Of a stretch of 64,000 bases of DNA, positions 33,501 to 39,600 are shown one piece after another. Made by a program: the position numbers and the translations under genes. This stretch comes from Azorinus chamasolen. Its lineage: Eukaryota; Mollusca; Bivalvia; Cardiida; Solecurtidae. A model generated the notes under the pieces. That model was not told the DNA's origin and made no database searches. It worked only from the letters and a program-made list of their open reading frames with translations. Positions within the stretch are counted from its first letter, which is position 1. Every line of letters starts with the position of its first letter. The stretch spans positions 23,636,845 through 23,700,844 of the forward strand of contig OY755238.1 of the NCBI GenBank assembly GCA_963576725.1. Reading direction: 5' to 3'.

Positions 33501-36322
33501 TTGGCATCTACACCATCATCAAGCAGAGGGACCGGCAAGACGTGAGAGTGACGAAGACCATGTGCATAAAGGAGTGCTGGACTGACCACCATCTGCTGAT
33601 CTCCAAGATGAACCTCCGCATCACACCACTAAGGAGGCCAGAGAGCATCAGGTCAGGGTGCTCAAGCGATTGAATTTTTCGAAGTTGAGAAATGACATTG
33701 TTAAGCAGAAGTTGGCCATTGACCTGGACAGCAATCTTCCAACTCAAGTTTCAGACCCACATGCTGATGTGGAGGCTGAGTGTGTACATCTCCGTGATGT
33801 TGTTTCCGCTGCCGCCCCTAATGTTGTGGGTCCTACAATTCGCAAACATCAGGATTGGTTTGATGACAACAACAGTTGCATCAAGACTCTACTCGAGGGA
33901 AAACACCACCTCCACCGAGCCCTCCCAAATGACCCATTGTCTAGCCATGTTCAGCGCAGCAAAGAGAACAGTGCAGTCAAAACTTTGGTAGATGCAAGAC
34001 AACTGGTACAGTCAACAGGCAGACACCATTCAGGCCTTTGCAGACCTCCTGAGTGCAGATGGGAACACAATGATCACTGACCAGGAGGAGATCCTTTAAC
34101 GTTGGGCAGAACACTTTGACAATGTCCTAAATAGATCATCCAACATCAATGAGGAAACCACTGCTAGACTTCCACAAGTTCCAGTCAATGACACACTGGC
34201 TAACCCGCTTATGGAAGAAGGGTTAGTCATCACAGCTATCAAAAACACCTCTCCAGCGGCAAGGCACCTAGTGCCGACTCTATTCCGGCTGAAGTCTATG
34301 CCGCTGGCAGTCCCAAATTGATCAAGAAACTGACAAGCCTGTTCAACTTCATGTGGACCCAGGAAAGCCTGCCACAGGAACTCGAGGATGCCTCAATCAT
34401 CCACCTCTACAAGGGCAAAGGGAGCAGGAACTCTTGTGACAGCCACCTGGGTATCTCCTTGCTCTCAAACGCCTGTAAGATTCTGGCACAAGCCCTGCTC
34501 AATCACCTCAGTGCACACCTGGAATGCGACATCCTGCCTGAGAGCCAATGTGGATTCCCTACGAGATGCGGTACTGTGGACCATGGTTTCTGCAGCTCAC
34601 CAACTGCAAGAGAAGTGTCAGGAGCAGAACGTCAGACTATACACCATCTTTGTGGATCTGACGAAAGAGTTTGACACTGTCTGCACTGAGGGACTGTGGA
34701 AGGTCATGGCCAAAATCGAATGCCCCGCCAAGTTCATTGCAATTGTCCGCAGTTCCATGAGGACATGCACGCCAGAGTGTAGGATGGTGGTGAGTACTCC
34801 TAGCTGTTCCCCGTTACCAATGGAGTGAAGCAGGGCTGTTTTCTGGCCCCTACCCTCTCCAGCATGGTGTTCTCTACATTACTGACAGACTTTTTCCGAG
34901 ATGGAGACAACAGAGTCAGTTTCCGCTACGTACCGTACTGATGGCAGCTTCTTCAATCTCAAGAGACTGCAGGCCAAGACCAGAGTGCATGAAGGCACTG
35001 CCTGTGACTTTTTGTTTGCTGATGACTGTACGCTTAAAGCTTGTACCAAGTCATACATGCAGGGAAGCATGGACTTGTTCTCAAAAGCCTGTGAAGACTT
35101 CCGCCTTACAATCTCAATCAAGAAGAATGAGGTCCTACACCAACCAGCACTTTCAGCACCCTACGAGGAGCCTAACATCACTGTCAATGGCAAGAGGCTA
35201 GCAGTCACAGACAATTTTTTCTACCTTGGCAGCACTCTTTCCCATTCTATCACCATTGACAAGGAGGTAGCATATAGAATTGCTAGAGTCAGTGATTCCT
35301 TTGGCAGGCTGAACGTCAAACTCTGGGAGTGACACGGACTGAGCATTGAAACCAAGCTCAAAGTCCATAGAGCAAGTTATTCTACCTTCACCGCTCTATG
35401 CATGTGAGACGTGTACAGTGTAAGCGTACATGCAAAATAGCCGACACCTTCCATATAAGATGCATCAGGACCCTGCTCCATATCATGTGGCAGGAAAAGC
35501 TGCCAGATACTGAAGTGCTGTAGCAGGCTCAGATGCAGAGTATCCACGCCATTCTACTACACTTTCAGCTCCGATGGGCTGGCCACGTTCAACGCATGGA
35601 TGACAATCGCCTCCAAAAAAGACTGTTCTTCTGTGAACTGTCCACTGGAAAGCCCTCACATGGGAGACCCAAAAAGAGATACAAAGACACACTAAAAGAG
35701 GCTCTAAAATGTTGTGCAATACCATCTACCACCTGGGAAGCAAGGGCAGAAGACTGCTTCACCTGTGCTCTCTTGTCAAGTCTGGAGTGTCAGGCTTCGA
35801 ACATAGATGTATCAGTGGCCAAGAAGAGAAATGACAGAAAAGGAAAGAATGCACAAACTCTACCCCCCCCCCCCTCCAAAAAAGACTGTTCTTCTGTGAA
35901 CTGTCCACTGGAAAGCCCTCACATGGGAGACCCAAAAAGAGATACAAAGACATACTAAAAGAGGCTCTAAAATGTTGTGCAATACCATCTACCACCTGGG
36001 AAGCAAGGGCAGAAGACTGCTTCACCTGTGCTCTCTGGTAGCACCTGACTGATCAGGGTCTACTCGGTTTCCTTATTTCATAATAAATGTTAGATTCTGA
36101 GGTTTCTGTTACAGCAGAAAATTACTTTGTTGATGTCTATTTATAAAAATTCAATCCACTGATATTACTGTAGTAATGATATTATAAATTAATTTGCATG
36201 GATGACATGGTTTAAAAGCAACAGTAGGACACCTGTGCTAGTTCTTCATGTTCCCAAGTCGCAGCGGTATCAAGGCCGTCAGTGCTTTCTATGTCATCAG
36301 CGGTTGCTATTGGATCTTCCAT
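16691..36322 (-). CDS. WDR88: WDR88 orthologue, complete, ten coding exons, 396 aa
   Basis: Exons in transcription order: 36322-36233, 30539-30340, 28323-28260, 27218-27080, 25426-25300, 23766-23582, 22531-22449, 20320-20252, 18083-17991, 16831-16691. They sum to 1191 bases, every junction is GT-AG and the phases agree. The protein is a seven-bladed WD40 propeller; blade-closing positions are F67, F110, W152, F195, W237, W285 and W326, with GHE or AHN starts. After the last blade, residues 351-375 hold C-x2-C and C-x2-C (C351, C354, C372, C375), matching the C-terminal cysteine segment of vertebrate WDR88. The molecular role of WDR88 is not established; propellers act as protein-binding platforms. 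Introns carry a LINE and many fold-back elements. The start is the first ATG of exon 1, in frame with an acidic leader. Confidence 0.93.
16854..16956 (+). mobile_element. TTAA-B internal-deletion derivative, 103 bp
   Basis: Left end CCCTTTATTCCATAAAT and first hairpin arm join straight to ATGAATATTCATGGAGTAAC and TTAA at 16953. The second arm is lost. Confidence 0.7.
16984..17163 (+). mobile_element. Decayed TTAA-B relative
   Basis: CCCTTTGCAAACAGAGTAAA, short hairpin CCAGACCAGAGTCTGCTCTG, TTAA at 17160. Confidence 0.5.
17269..17363 (-). mobile_element. TTAA-B remnant sharing its TTAA with the next element
   Basis: CCCCTTTACTTTTTCCTAAT, ATGAATATTCATG, then GTATCTATGGAGTAAAG and TTAA 17360-17363. 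Hairpin absent. Confidence 0.6.
17360..17587 (-). mobile_element. TTAA-C element
   Basis: TTAA both ends. Hairpin arms GAAACCATTGTGATAAATAG perfect, centre TTGCTCCTATAGGAGCAA. Sense to WDR88. Confidence 0.9.
17797..17871 (+). repeat. Hairpin, TTAA-D-like
   Basis: Arms AGACCCAGATCAGAGAGCTC and GAGCCCTCTGATCAGGATCT, centre CTCCTGGAGGAG; an upstream CTAACCCTT may be its border. Confidence 0.55.
17991..18083 (-). CDS. WDR88: WDR88 exon 9 (end of blade 7)
   Basis: Acceptor ATTCATAG, donor GTATGC, 31 codons: DQTVRLWNIEDSEKIP and KRAVGLKIIK. Its first ~45 bases and upstream intron have been copied four times upstream (see 18041-19110). Confidence 0.93.
18404..18933 (-). mobile_element. TA-1 element inside the 112-bp array, itself carrying a SINE
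   Basis: CAGTAGAACCTCTCTAAATT to GGTTTAGAGAGGTTTTACTG with TA both sides. The left half keeps one hairpin arm set around GAGGAGCTGTG; the right half is replaced by the SINE up to about 18906. Confidence 0.8.
18600..18906 (-). mobile_element. tRNA-derived SINE
   Basis: On the - strand, A-box-like TGGCCTAGTGATAGCG and B-box GGTTCAAATCC are 34 bases apart in a tRNA-like head (about 18906-18830). A non-tRNA body with GGGTACCTGTGAGGGTCAC follows. Too degenerate to be a working tRNA gene. Confidence 0.78.
19231..19345 (+). mobile_element. TTAA-A left part
   Basis: TTAA then TGTCCCTCATATAAATGC and a hairpin with GTAGGCACAGATCAGATG; the right end was not found. Confidence 0.55.
19654..19891 (-). 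mobile_element. TTAA-A element
   Basis: Left CCCTTTCCTTGTTCTTATAT, hairpin centre AGCTCCTAAAGGAGCC, right TTTATATGAAGGAAAGGC. First of three consecutive elements joined through single TTAA sites. Confidence 0.85.
19888..20067 (-). mobile_element. TTAA-B element, second in chain
   Basis: CCCTTTATTTCATGAATAT, hairpin AACAGACTCAGATCAGACTC; the end segment after ACTGTGTATGCA is lost so it meets the next TTAA directly. Confidence 0.7.
20064..20202 (-). mobile_element. TTAA-C element, half length, third in chain
   Basis: CCCATTCCCACATACTGAC, hairpin with a run of A in the left arm and centre CCTCCGTAGGAGCAA, then TTAA at 20199; the GCCTAT end is missing. Confidence 0.72.
20252..20320 (-). CDS. 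WDR88: WDR88 exon 8 (start of blade 7)
   Basis: Acceptor TTTACAG, donor GTAGGT, 23 codons: GHTDWVEDACFSQDQKWL then MSCAR. Corresponds to GHNDWVMDV in vertebrates. Confidence 0.9.
20536..20784 (-). mobile_element. TTAA-B/A hybrid element
   Basis: TTAA both ends. Left CCGTTTCTCTGTTCAATATT, right TTTATATGAAGGAAACGG. Hairpin centre GGCTCTTATAGGATCC. Confidence 0.78.
20894..21144 (+). mobile_element. TTAA-B element, CTAA left border
   Basis: CCCTTTACTCCATAAATACG to TTTATGAAGTAAAGGG. Hairpin centre GGCTCCTATAGGAGCC. Shares TTAA 21141-21144 with the next copy. Confidence 0.88.
21141..21336 (+). mobile_element. TTAA-B, 5' end missing
   Basis: Begins at CAAACAGAGTAGACAC directly after TTAA, right end TATTTATCCAGTAAAGGG. 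Half of the hairpin is gone. Confidence 0.68.
21590..21830 (-). mobile_element. TTAA-B with a short insertion
   Basis: CCCTTTACCTCATGAATAT is cut and resumes as ATTCATATAAAAAATGAAA; the interior follows type B but the right part is decayed. Confidence 0.6.
21612..21693 (+). repeat. Insertion with GATT microsatellite
   Basis: Contains AAGTGTTGCGCTATATAAAT and six GATT units (about 21667-21692), the look of a SINE 3' tail. Confidence 0.55.
21886..22139 (-). mobile_element. tRNA-derived SINE, second family
   Basis: On the - strand the head reads GTAGCTAAGTGGTTATGG with a decayed B box, and the 3' end has ATATGACTGAAATACTGTGA, ACGTCAAACCTCAAAC and repeated AAAC. That tail is typical of mollusc V-SINE-like elements. 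Confidence 0.68.
22180..22440 (-). mobile_element. TTAA-B abutting WDR88 exon 7 donor
   Basis: TTAA at 22180, CCCTTTACACAATGAAT; hairpin partly deleted (GCAGACCTCCTACAGGAGCC); right end GTATTTATGTAAGAT without TTAA, about 9 bp from the exon. Confidence 0.72.
22449..22531 (-). CDS. WDR88: WDR88 exon 7 (blade 6)
   Basis: Acceptor ATTTCAG, donor GTACAA (weak). Reads TGSYDQTVVVWDVENEV. A TTAA-B element ends about 9 bp beyond the exon in the downstream intron. Confidence 0.9.
22605..22817 (-). mobile_element. TTAA-D element
   Basis: TCAA then CCCTTACAATGCTG, and CACTGTAAGGG then TTAA. Hairpin GATGAGAGGGCTGCTC with GAGCCCTCTCATC. Confidence 0.75.
22865..23044 (-). mobile_element. TTAA-B, truncated
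   Basis: Starts in the TTTGGCCATGGCAGAAACT block; hairpin CACCCTGACCAGACTG; right end TAACAGGTAAAGGG. Confidence 0.6.
23085..23180. repeat. TA-2-like hairpin without ends
   Basis: GCATGGTGAAGGTAATACAG, centre AAGCTCCTACAGAAGCT, then CTGCATTACTTTCATTCTGC and GCAGCCACGTG. Confidence 0.6.
23412..23528 (-). mobile_element. TTAA-A/B right half
   Basis: Hairpin centre TGCTCCTACAGGAGC, right GCATTTGTATGAAGAAAAGGG and TTAA. Confidence 0.6.
23582..23766 (-). CDS. WDR88: WDR88 exon 6 (blade 5)
   Basis: Acceptor TTTACAG, donor GTGAGT. Reads GHINVVSGCDITKDERKF, SWDKNLCIWD and AGHEGSISSCRFSND, the last matching GHEGSVSSCHF of vertebrate WDR88. Confidence 0.93.
23827..24334 (+). mobile_element. pearl/Helentron-like element, two core repeats
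   Basis: Starts AGAGTGTTCAAAGGAACATG like the 27.3 kb copy. Two ~156-bp units (near 23924 and 24079) rich in GACCTTGA, then an ACAAACAG microsatellite (24227-24290) and a hairpin TATGCCCCCC/GGGGGCATA. Confidence 0.75.
24335..24829. other. WDR88 intron, nothing recognised
   Basis: No exon or repeat structure that I can defend. Confidence 0.45.
24830..24908 (-). repeat. tRNA-like sequence (SINE head or tRNA pseudogene)
   Basis: On the - strand, A box TAGCTCGGTCGG and B box GGTTCGAGCCC are intact, with an anticodon-like arm TTGGC/GCCAA. The acceptor stem pairs poorly, so a functional tRNA is unlikely. Confidence 0.6.
24967..25063. mobile_element. FH fold-back element
   Basis: Arms from TTTCTCCACCAGACC to GGTGGAGAAAT, centre GTCTCTTTGAGACGAT, flanked on the right by the family's TTAATTTACGCATCTTATCT tail. 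Confidence 0.82.
25300..25426 (-). CDS. WDR88: WDR88 exon 5 (blade 4)
   Basis: Acceptor TTGTAG, donor GTAAGT. Reads HKSTVTCVMFAPDSDKII and SMDRTTKFFDLRS. Confidence 0.9.
25504..25736 (-). mobile_element. TTAA-C element
   Basis: TTAA at left, TTAT at right. Hairpin centre TTACTCCATAGGAGCAA; the right arm gained ACATGT. Sense to WDR88. Confidence 0.85.
25768..25872 (+). repeat. Decayed TTAA-B
   Basis: CCAAACAGAATAGATCCAGA, GCTGATCAGGTTCTACCCTG and AATATTCACTAGGTAAG survive in order. Confidence 0.5.
25873..26536. other. WDR88 intron 4, nothing recognised
   Basis: AT-rich with several TGACGTCA-like sites (about 26250) and AGATCTAGATCT repeats; no gene evidence. Confidence 0.45.
26537..26685. 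mobile_element. Long palindrome with GGCCATAATGGCACACC arms
   Basis: About 60-bp arms: GGTCAAAATATGGCC and GGCCATATTTTAACC at the outside, CTGGCCATAATGGCAC within. The centre is two direct copies of AGCCCTCGGGCT. Confidence 0.78.
26686..27079. other. WDR88 intron 4, nothing recognised
   Basis: Contains a GGGGCAATC phrase three times (26857-26900); otherwise featureless. Confidence 0.45.
27080..27218 (-). CDS. WDR88: WDR88 exon 4 (blade 3)
   Basis: Acceptor TTTACAG, donor GTGAGG. Contains GKHEGMVMTCKF, SGSDLDNSLKIW and NTGEIVHSIP. Confidence 0.92.
27270..27720 (+). mobile_element. pearl/Helentron-like element, tandemly duplicated front
   Basis: The front (CATACTAATTCAAAGGGG through GAAATGCGATGAAAAAAG) occurs at 27270 and again at 27602. 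Copy one expands a 14-bp unit CAAACAAGAGTGTT to about seven copies (27317-27400) and goes on to a GACA/GACG microsatellite (27441-27551) and a TGTCTCCCCC hairpin (27566-27601). Copy two has one unit and fades after 27720. Confidence 0.72.
28005..28227 (-). mobile_element. TTAA-A element
   Basis: Left CCATTTCCCTGTTCTATG, hairpin centre GGCTCCTATAGGAGCC, right TTATATGGAGGAACTGG. Ends 32 bp from the WDR88 exon 3 donor. Confidence 0.85.
28260..28323 (-). CDS. WDR88: WDR88 exon 3
   Basis: Acceptor TTGTAG, donor GTAAGC. Encodes FLTCSWDKSLKMFDSETGKPL, closing blade 2. An intronic TTAA-A element ends 32 bp from the donor. Confidence 0.9.
28583..28805 (-). mobile_element. TTAA-B nested in the hairpin centre of another TTAA-B
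   Basis: TTAA both ends, CCCTTTAATCCATGAATAT, hairpin centre GGTTCCTATGGGAACC, right end GAGAGAGTAACAGG. Confidence 0.85.
28950..29177 (-). mobile_element. TTAA-C nested in the TTAA-B host
   Basis: TTAA both ends; centre TGAACTCTATAGAAGCAA is mutated; right AAAAATAGCCTATGCAGG. Sense to WDR88. Confidence 0.86.
29458..29585 (+). mobile_element. TTAA-B left half
   Basis: TTAA, CCTTTGGCTCCATATATAC, hairpin centre ACTCCTGTAGAAGC, then GCTTATGAAATTATG; the rest is missing. Confidence 0.62.
29878..30174 (-). mobile_element. TA-1 element with altered centre
   Basis: CTGTAAAACCCCTCTAAACT at left and TTTTAGAGGTTTTAGCCTG at right. The centre is replaced by a run of 20 G (29976-29995) and a perfect hairpin (30089-30152, CAGACCCAGATCAGACATC to GTCTGATCTGGGTCTG) that lacks the mismatches of the TTAA families. 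Confidence 0.62.
30340..30539 (-). CDS. WDR88: WDR88 exon 2 (first WD blade)
   Basis: Acceptor ATTTCAG, 66 codons plus two bases, donor GTATGC. Contains KAHNDAVNSCEYF and SSDKTVKIF, then the start of blade 2. The donor is cryptic-looking because the reading frame stays open beyond it, but only this site joins in phase with exon 3. Confidence 0.88.
30568..30776 (-). mobile_element. TTAA-C element with shortened left arm
   Basis: TTAA both ends. Left arm lacks the ATAAATAGAGCATTTGC stretch, leaving CATTGTAGGAGCAAATGC. Begins 28 bp from the WDR88 exon 2 acceptor. Confidence 0.82.
30773..31020 (+). mobile_element. TTAA-B, shares TTAA with TTAA-C
   Basis: CCTTTTACCTCATAAAAATG, hairpin centre GGCTCTTGTAGGAACC, interior to ATTCATTTTTTAATAATG; right border decayed. 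Confidence 0.72.
31028..31185 (+). mobile_element. Decayed TTAA-B
   Basis: Hairpin CAGAGTAGATCCAGACAAGA, AGCTCCTGATTAGGGTCTGC, then AATTGAGGG and TTAA 31182. Confidence 0.55.
31186..31640. other. WDR88 intron 1, nothing recognised
   Basis: No repeat or coding pattern identified. Confidence 0.45.
31647..31803. mobile_element. FH fold-back element
   Basis: Left tail GAGGTCCAGATAAGATGCG, hairpin 31710-31790 with arms CCCTATACTGTGACCACTC, centre GCCTCAAAGAAACG. Confidence 0.82.
31825..31982 (+). mobile_element. TTAA-B right half
   Basis: TCTACAGTTTCTACCGATAC, ATTCATGATGCCATTATTTC, then CAACAGGGAAAGAG and TTAA. Confidence 0.62.
32113..32415 (-). mobile_element. TTAA-B with a nested TTAA-F hairpin element
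   Basis: Host CCCTTTACTCCATGAGTAT is interrupted at 32187. The insert opens TTTCGCTTGCTATTCACG, has hairpin GACCCAGATGAGACAGC with centre CTCCTGTAGGAG, and ends near 32358. The host phrase ATATCAATTAGATTAATATT is present on both sides (32167 and 32358), longer than a TTAA duplication. Confidence 0.68.
32416..32769. other. WDR88 intron 1, nothing recognised
   Basis: No exon or repeat defined. Confidence 0.45.
35611..35773 (+). repeat. 163-bp direct repeat, copy 1, in LINE 3' end
   Basis: Identical to 35874-36036 except CACACTA versus CATACTA; codes for the CELSTGKPSHGRPKKRYKD region. Confidence 0.95.
35874..36036 (+). repeat. 163-bp direct repeat, copy 2
   Basis: Begins after a run of 12 C and copies 35611-35773 at an offset of 263 bases; marks the right limit of LINE sequence. 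Confidence 0.95.
36045..36215 (+). mobile_element. TTAA-B right half beside the LINE
   Basis: Starts inside the hairpin (CTGATCAGGGTCTACTCGG), continues TTCATAATAAATGTTAGATTC and ends near GGATGACATGG. The left half was not found, so the LINE junction may be truncated. Confidence 0.6.
36233..36322 (-). CDS. WDR88: WDR88 exon 1 (start codon)
   Basis: ATG at 36322-36320, 30 codons (acidic: MEDPIATADDIEST at the front), donor GTGTCC. No WD sequence yet; the propeller begins in exon 2. Confidence 0.82.
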
Positions 36323-36632
36323 TTTCTTATTTTAATTTGCGTATTTAAAAATAACATTCATGTTTCACTAAGTATTGAAATTAATTTGGTAAACTATATA
36401 GAGACATGCGTTTCCAATGAAAATAATTTTAGCAGCAACACTGTCGGAAATGAAATCAATGTCGTAAACATAAATATTTTTACATTTTTTTGTTATGTTA
36501 TCGCATATAAAATCATAGAATATTAATTGATTACCAAACATACCTAAGTGTGTGAATCAGTTGTTAATTTTCTACTTTCAATAATAAAAAACATTTTATG
36601 CTGACATAGTTTACGACATTAAATTAGACAAA
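36323..36632. promoter_or_regulatory. Divergent WDR88/MARCHF6 promoter region
   Basis: 310 bp between the two start codons, AT-rich, with TATATAAAATC-like stretches and no recognised repeat, unlike nearly every other interval of this size here. Both 5' UTRs must start in it unless an upstream non-coding exon exists. Inferred from gene geometry, not from a defined element. Confidence 0.55.
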
Positions 36633-36660
36633 ATGGACGAGAGCTCTGAACCGCAGCTAG
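36633..36660 (+). CDS. MARCHF6: MARCHF6 exon 1
   Basis: ATG GAC followed by ESSEPQL and one base of an aspartate codon; donor GTACTG. The match to family N-termini is short, but length, phase and position before DICRVC agree. Confidence 0.82.
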
Positions 36661-39600
36661 GTACTGTATTGTATTGTGCATATTTTTACATGTATTTGGG
36701 AAACAGATCGATTTATTAGCTCGATATATATGTAAAATACTGAAATTTGTTTTATGTTACAGTATTCTTTTAATTGATGTGGCGATATTTGTTTGATTTC
36801 TGTGGAAGTGATTTCTGTTGGTTGTAGGCTGTTGAAGTGGGTGGGGAGGTTGAGATCTTGACGATGGTGATATAATCACAATGATGTCCCCTTATATAGT
36901 GTATAGTTTGCTCTGCAGTATATTTTACTGCCATGGAGTCATTCTTTATATTATGTTAGTGACTCTTTTGAAATTCTAGTAAATCTAGGTTTACGTGACT
37001 CAGAACATGTTTATATGGTTGACACTGGCTGTCAACATGTTAACCTGGCAAACATGCCTTTAATAACACAGGTATTACATATGTGTAACTGGGTGTTCTG
37101 ATAAAGAAACATACCCACTCAGGCCAGGGATCGAACCCATGTCGCCAGGTTTTGCAGTCATGCACTCTACCACGTCACCATAAAAGCGCGCTTGTACAAC
37201 AAGGCCGTACAAGTGATGATAAACCTACACACTGTAACATACTTCCCCAGCAAGTTGTAATTCGTCCCGGATTTCCATGGGTAGGAGAACAACTGAGAAT
37301 AGAACTTGGAGCACATACAGTCACAGTCCCCCGGTTGGGCCCCAATTGTAACCGGGTGTTCTTATAAAGAAACATACCCCCTCAGACCCAGGATCAAACC
37401 CAGGTCGTCAGGTTCGCAATCATGCACTCTACCACGTCGCCATAAAAGTGTGCTTTTACAGCAAGGCCGTTTAAGTGATGATAAACCTACATACCGTGAC
37501 ATATGTAACAGGTACTGGGTGAAAAATAGTAAGTGGTTCGTATAGCTCAGTTGGTACAGCACTTGCCCTGTAAGTGAGGGATCCCGGGTTCAATTCCTGG
37601 TCTGGCTGAGTCCTGTTACACATATAATACAACATGAAAATGTATTAACCTCCACTGCAATTTGAAATGATGACCTCTTTATTGGGATGTGGTGCTAATG
37701 AAGTCTCCAGAGTCTTCATATCTTGTTCCATTGCAATTTTTTTCAAAAATCTACAACTTGGCAATCAGAGGATTATTTACTTGCCATTTTTGTATAGCAT
37801 TTGTCTTTTGAAATAACTGCATCTCATCTGTACATGTTCAGATGGATGTTATATAGGTAATTTAGGATTTTAAAAGTATAATCTGACATGTCCCTACATA
37901 TTCTTCTGTAAAACAAACTCAGTAACCCTTTACTTCATGAATATTTATACAAGAATTCATGATTTTATGAATAATAATTAATTAAATTTTCATAATGGCC
38001 AATGAAAATAGGAGTTTTAGGATTCTAAAGGTAAAAATTTCAGGATCAGATCTGCATTATTTCTTAAGCAAACAGAGCAGACCCTGGTCAGGCAGCTCTT
38101 ACAGGAGATGTCGGATCTGGATCTACTACTCTGTTTGAAATGGCATCTCTATTAGGAGAAGGAGTGATTAAGGGACATCAATCTGTCCTCATATTGTTAC
38201 TTTGGATCATCCTTAAAAAAGTTTGACTCTTTATATTTCTAATCTTGTTATCTTTTGTCCACTTTTGGTCTCCTACTATGAGTCATGACTATAAATTTTT
38301 TGCACCTAATTTACAACATCTTTGATATTGCAGTCATGTCATGTCAGAGTATGAGATTGTTGTGGTTCACATCGATTTGAGCTACATGTATTTGAAAAAT
38401 GTTAACACTTACATAGTAGTAAATGCTCTTTTTGGTACATTTATTCAAAGAGGTTGGGTCTAAAATGGCCTATGAGGGAATTGGTTAACAGGATTGACAG
38501 TCACCAAGTTCGGAACGAAATGCCACACTGTTAGCTCTCAGTGATCTGTTAGTAAAGACAGGGAAAAAGCTTTTTTACCATTTACCTTATGAATATTCAT
38601 GTCACAAATAATGAGATAATGAATATTGATAAGCTGCATAATTTTTTTAAATTGTCATGGCAAAATCTGCAGTATATATGGTCTATATCATTCCATTAGC
38701 AAAAAGAACATACCCTGATCAGACAGCTCCTACAGGGCCCATTTGAGTTGGATCTACTCTGTTTGCAAAACATTAGGCATAAAAGGCCACTGGTGTTACA
38801 CATGCGATATAGGCACTACAATCCGCTACATTATCATATGTGTCGTCATTAACAAAACTTCAACATTGCTTTTAACTTCTGAAATGCCAGACAAAACATA
38901 TTTGGTATACAGATAGCTTGGATGATGGCCTTTCACTTGATACAAGGATACATGCAATCAGGTCAAGGTCACTATTTGGAAAACTTTGCCATTTTTAACA
39001 GTACTGTGCTAATAAGATGTATTTGCCAAGAGGTTAATTTTATGCTTTCTATAATGTGAACTATAGAAACTTATGAACATGGCCATAAAATTATAAAATT
39101 GCAAAATATGTAATAAACATTGTATCATTAAAAATGGGGAAGCCTTACAGCTGACTTAAGGATGGTCAGTCGTTCTACTCAGGTGCCAATTATAACCTGA
39201 AATTGGATTCAGGTATAATGGTTTTTACTTTTAGGTTTCTAATTGCACCTTGTGTCTTCCTCCACCTGTAATTAGTTTGACGTTGTGAATTAACTGAAAC
39301 TGTGTTGAAGCGAAGTAAAAACCTATATCAACAAAAAATCATTAGGCAAATTGTTAACATAAAAAAATCCCGACTTTAATGCTGTTTCCGCATTTTTTGC
39401 TTGTTAATTAACTTAAATAGAGCAAACCTAATCAGATAGCTCCTACTCTAAGTATCTGATCTGGGTCTACTTTGTTAACAAAGACATAAAAAGACCAGAG
39501 CAACAGATAAAGATGCAATAATCAACTTCCAAAATAGTCATTTCTCCACCAAATCCTATGTTGTTTAGAATTACTGTTTAGAATCGTCCCTTCGAGAGAA

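Larger units (their letters stand above)
32770..36036 (+). mobile_element. Non-LTR retrotransposon (LINE) with endonuclease and RT, inactivated
   Basis: Broken frames show an AP-type endonuclease (AALSKTSFAEDGHLTEQSAGYTF-like start near 32960, ETGVGFAIKSNLV near 33070, LIILGDFNT near 33290), a linker with RKHQDWFDDNNSCIK (33840), then RT motifs: APSADSIPAEVY, SLFNFMWTQESLPQELEDASI, FVDLTKEFDTVCTEGLWKV (34650), GVKQGCFLAPTL (34820) and FADDCTLKA (35020, the YADD box). It ends with RWAGHVQRMDD and GRPKKRYKDTLKEALK. Stops and shifts are frequent. Inserted in WDR88 intron 1, antisense to it. Clade not assigned; similar to the copy at 3626. Confidence 0.88.

Noticed and set aside
33658..35332. Independent host genes in frames of 118-146 codons
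   Set aside because: Endonuclease and reverse-transcriptase motifs show they are pieces of one decayed LINE.
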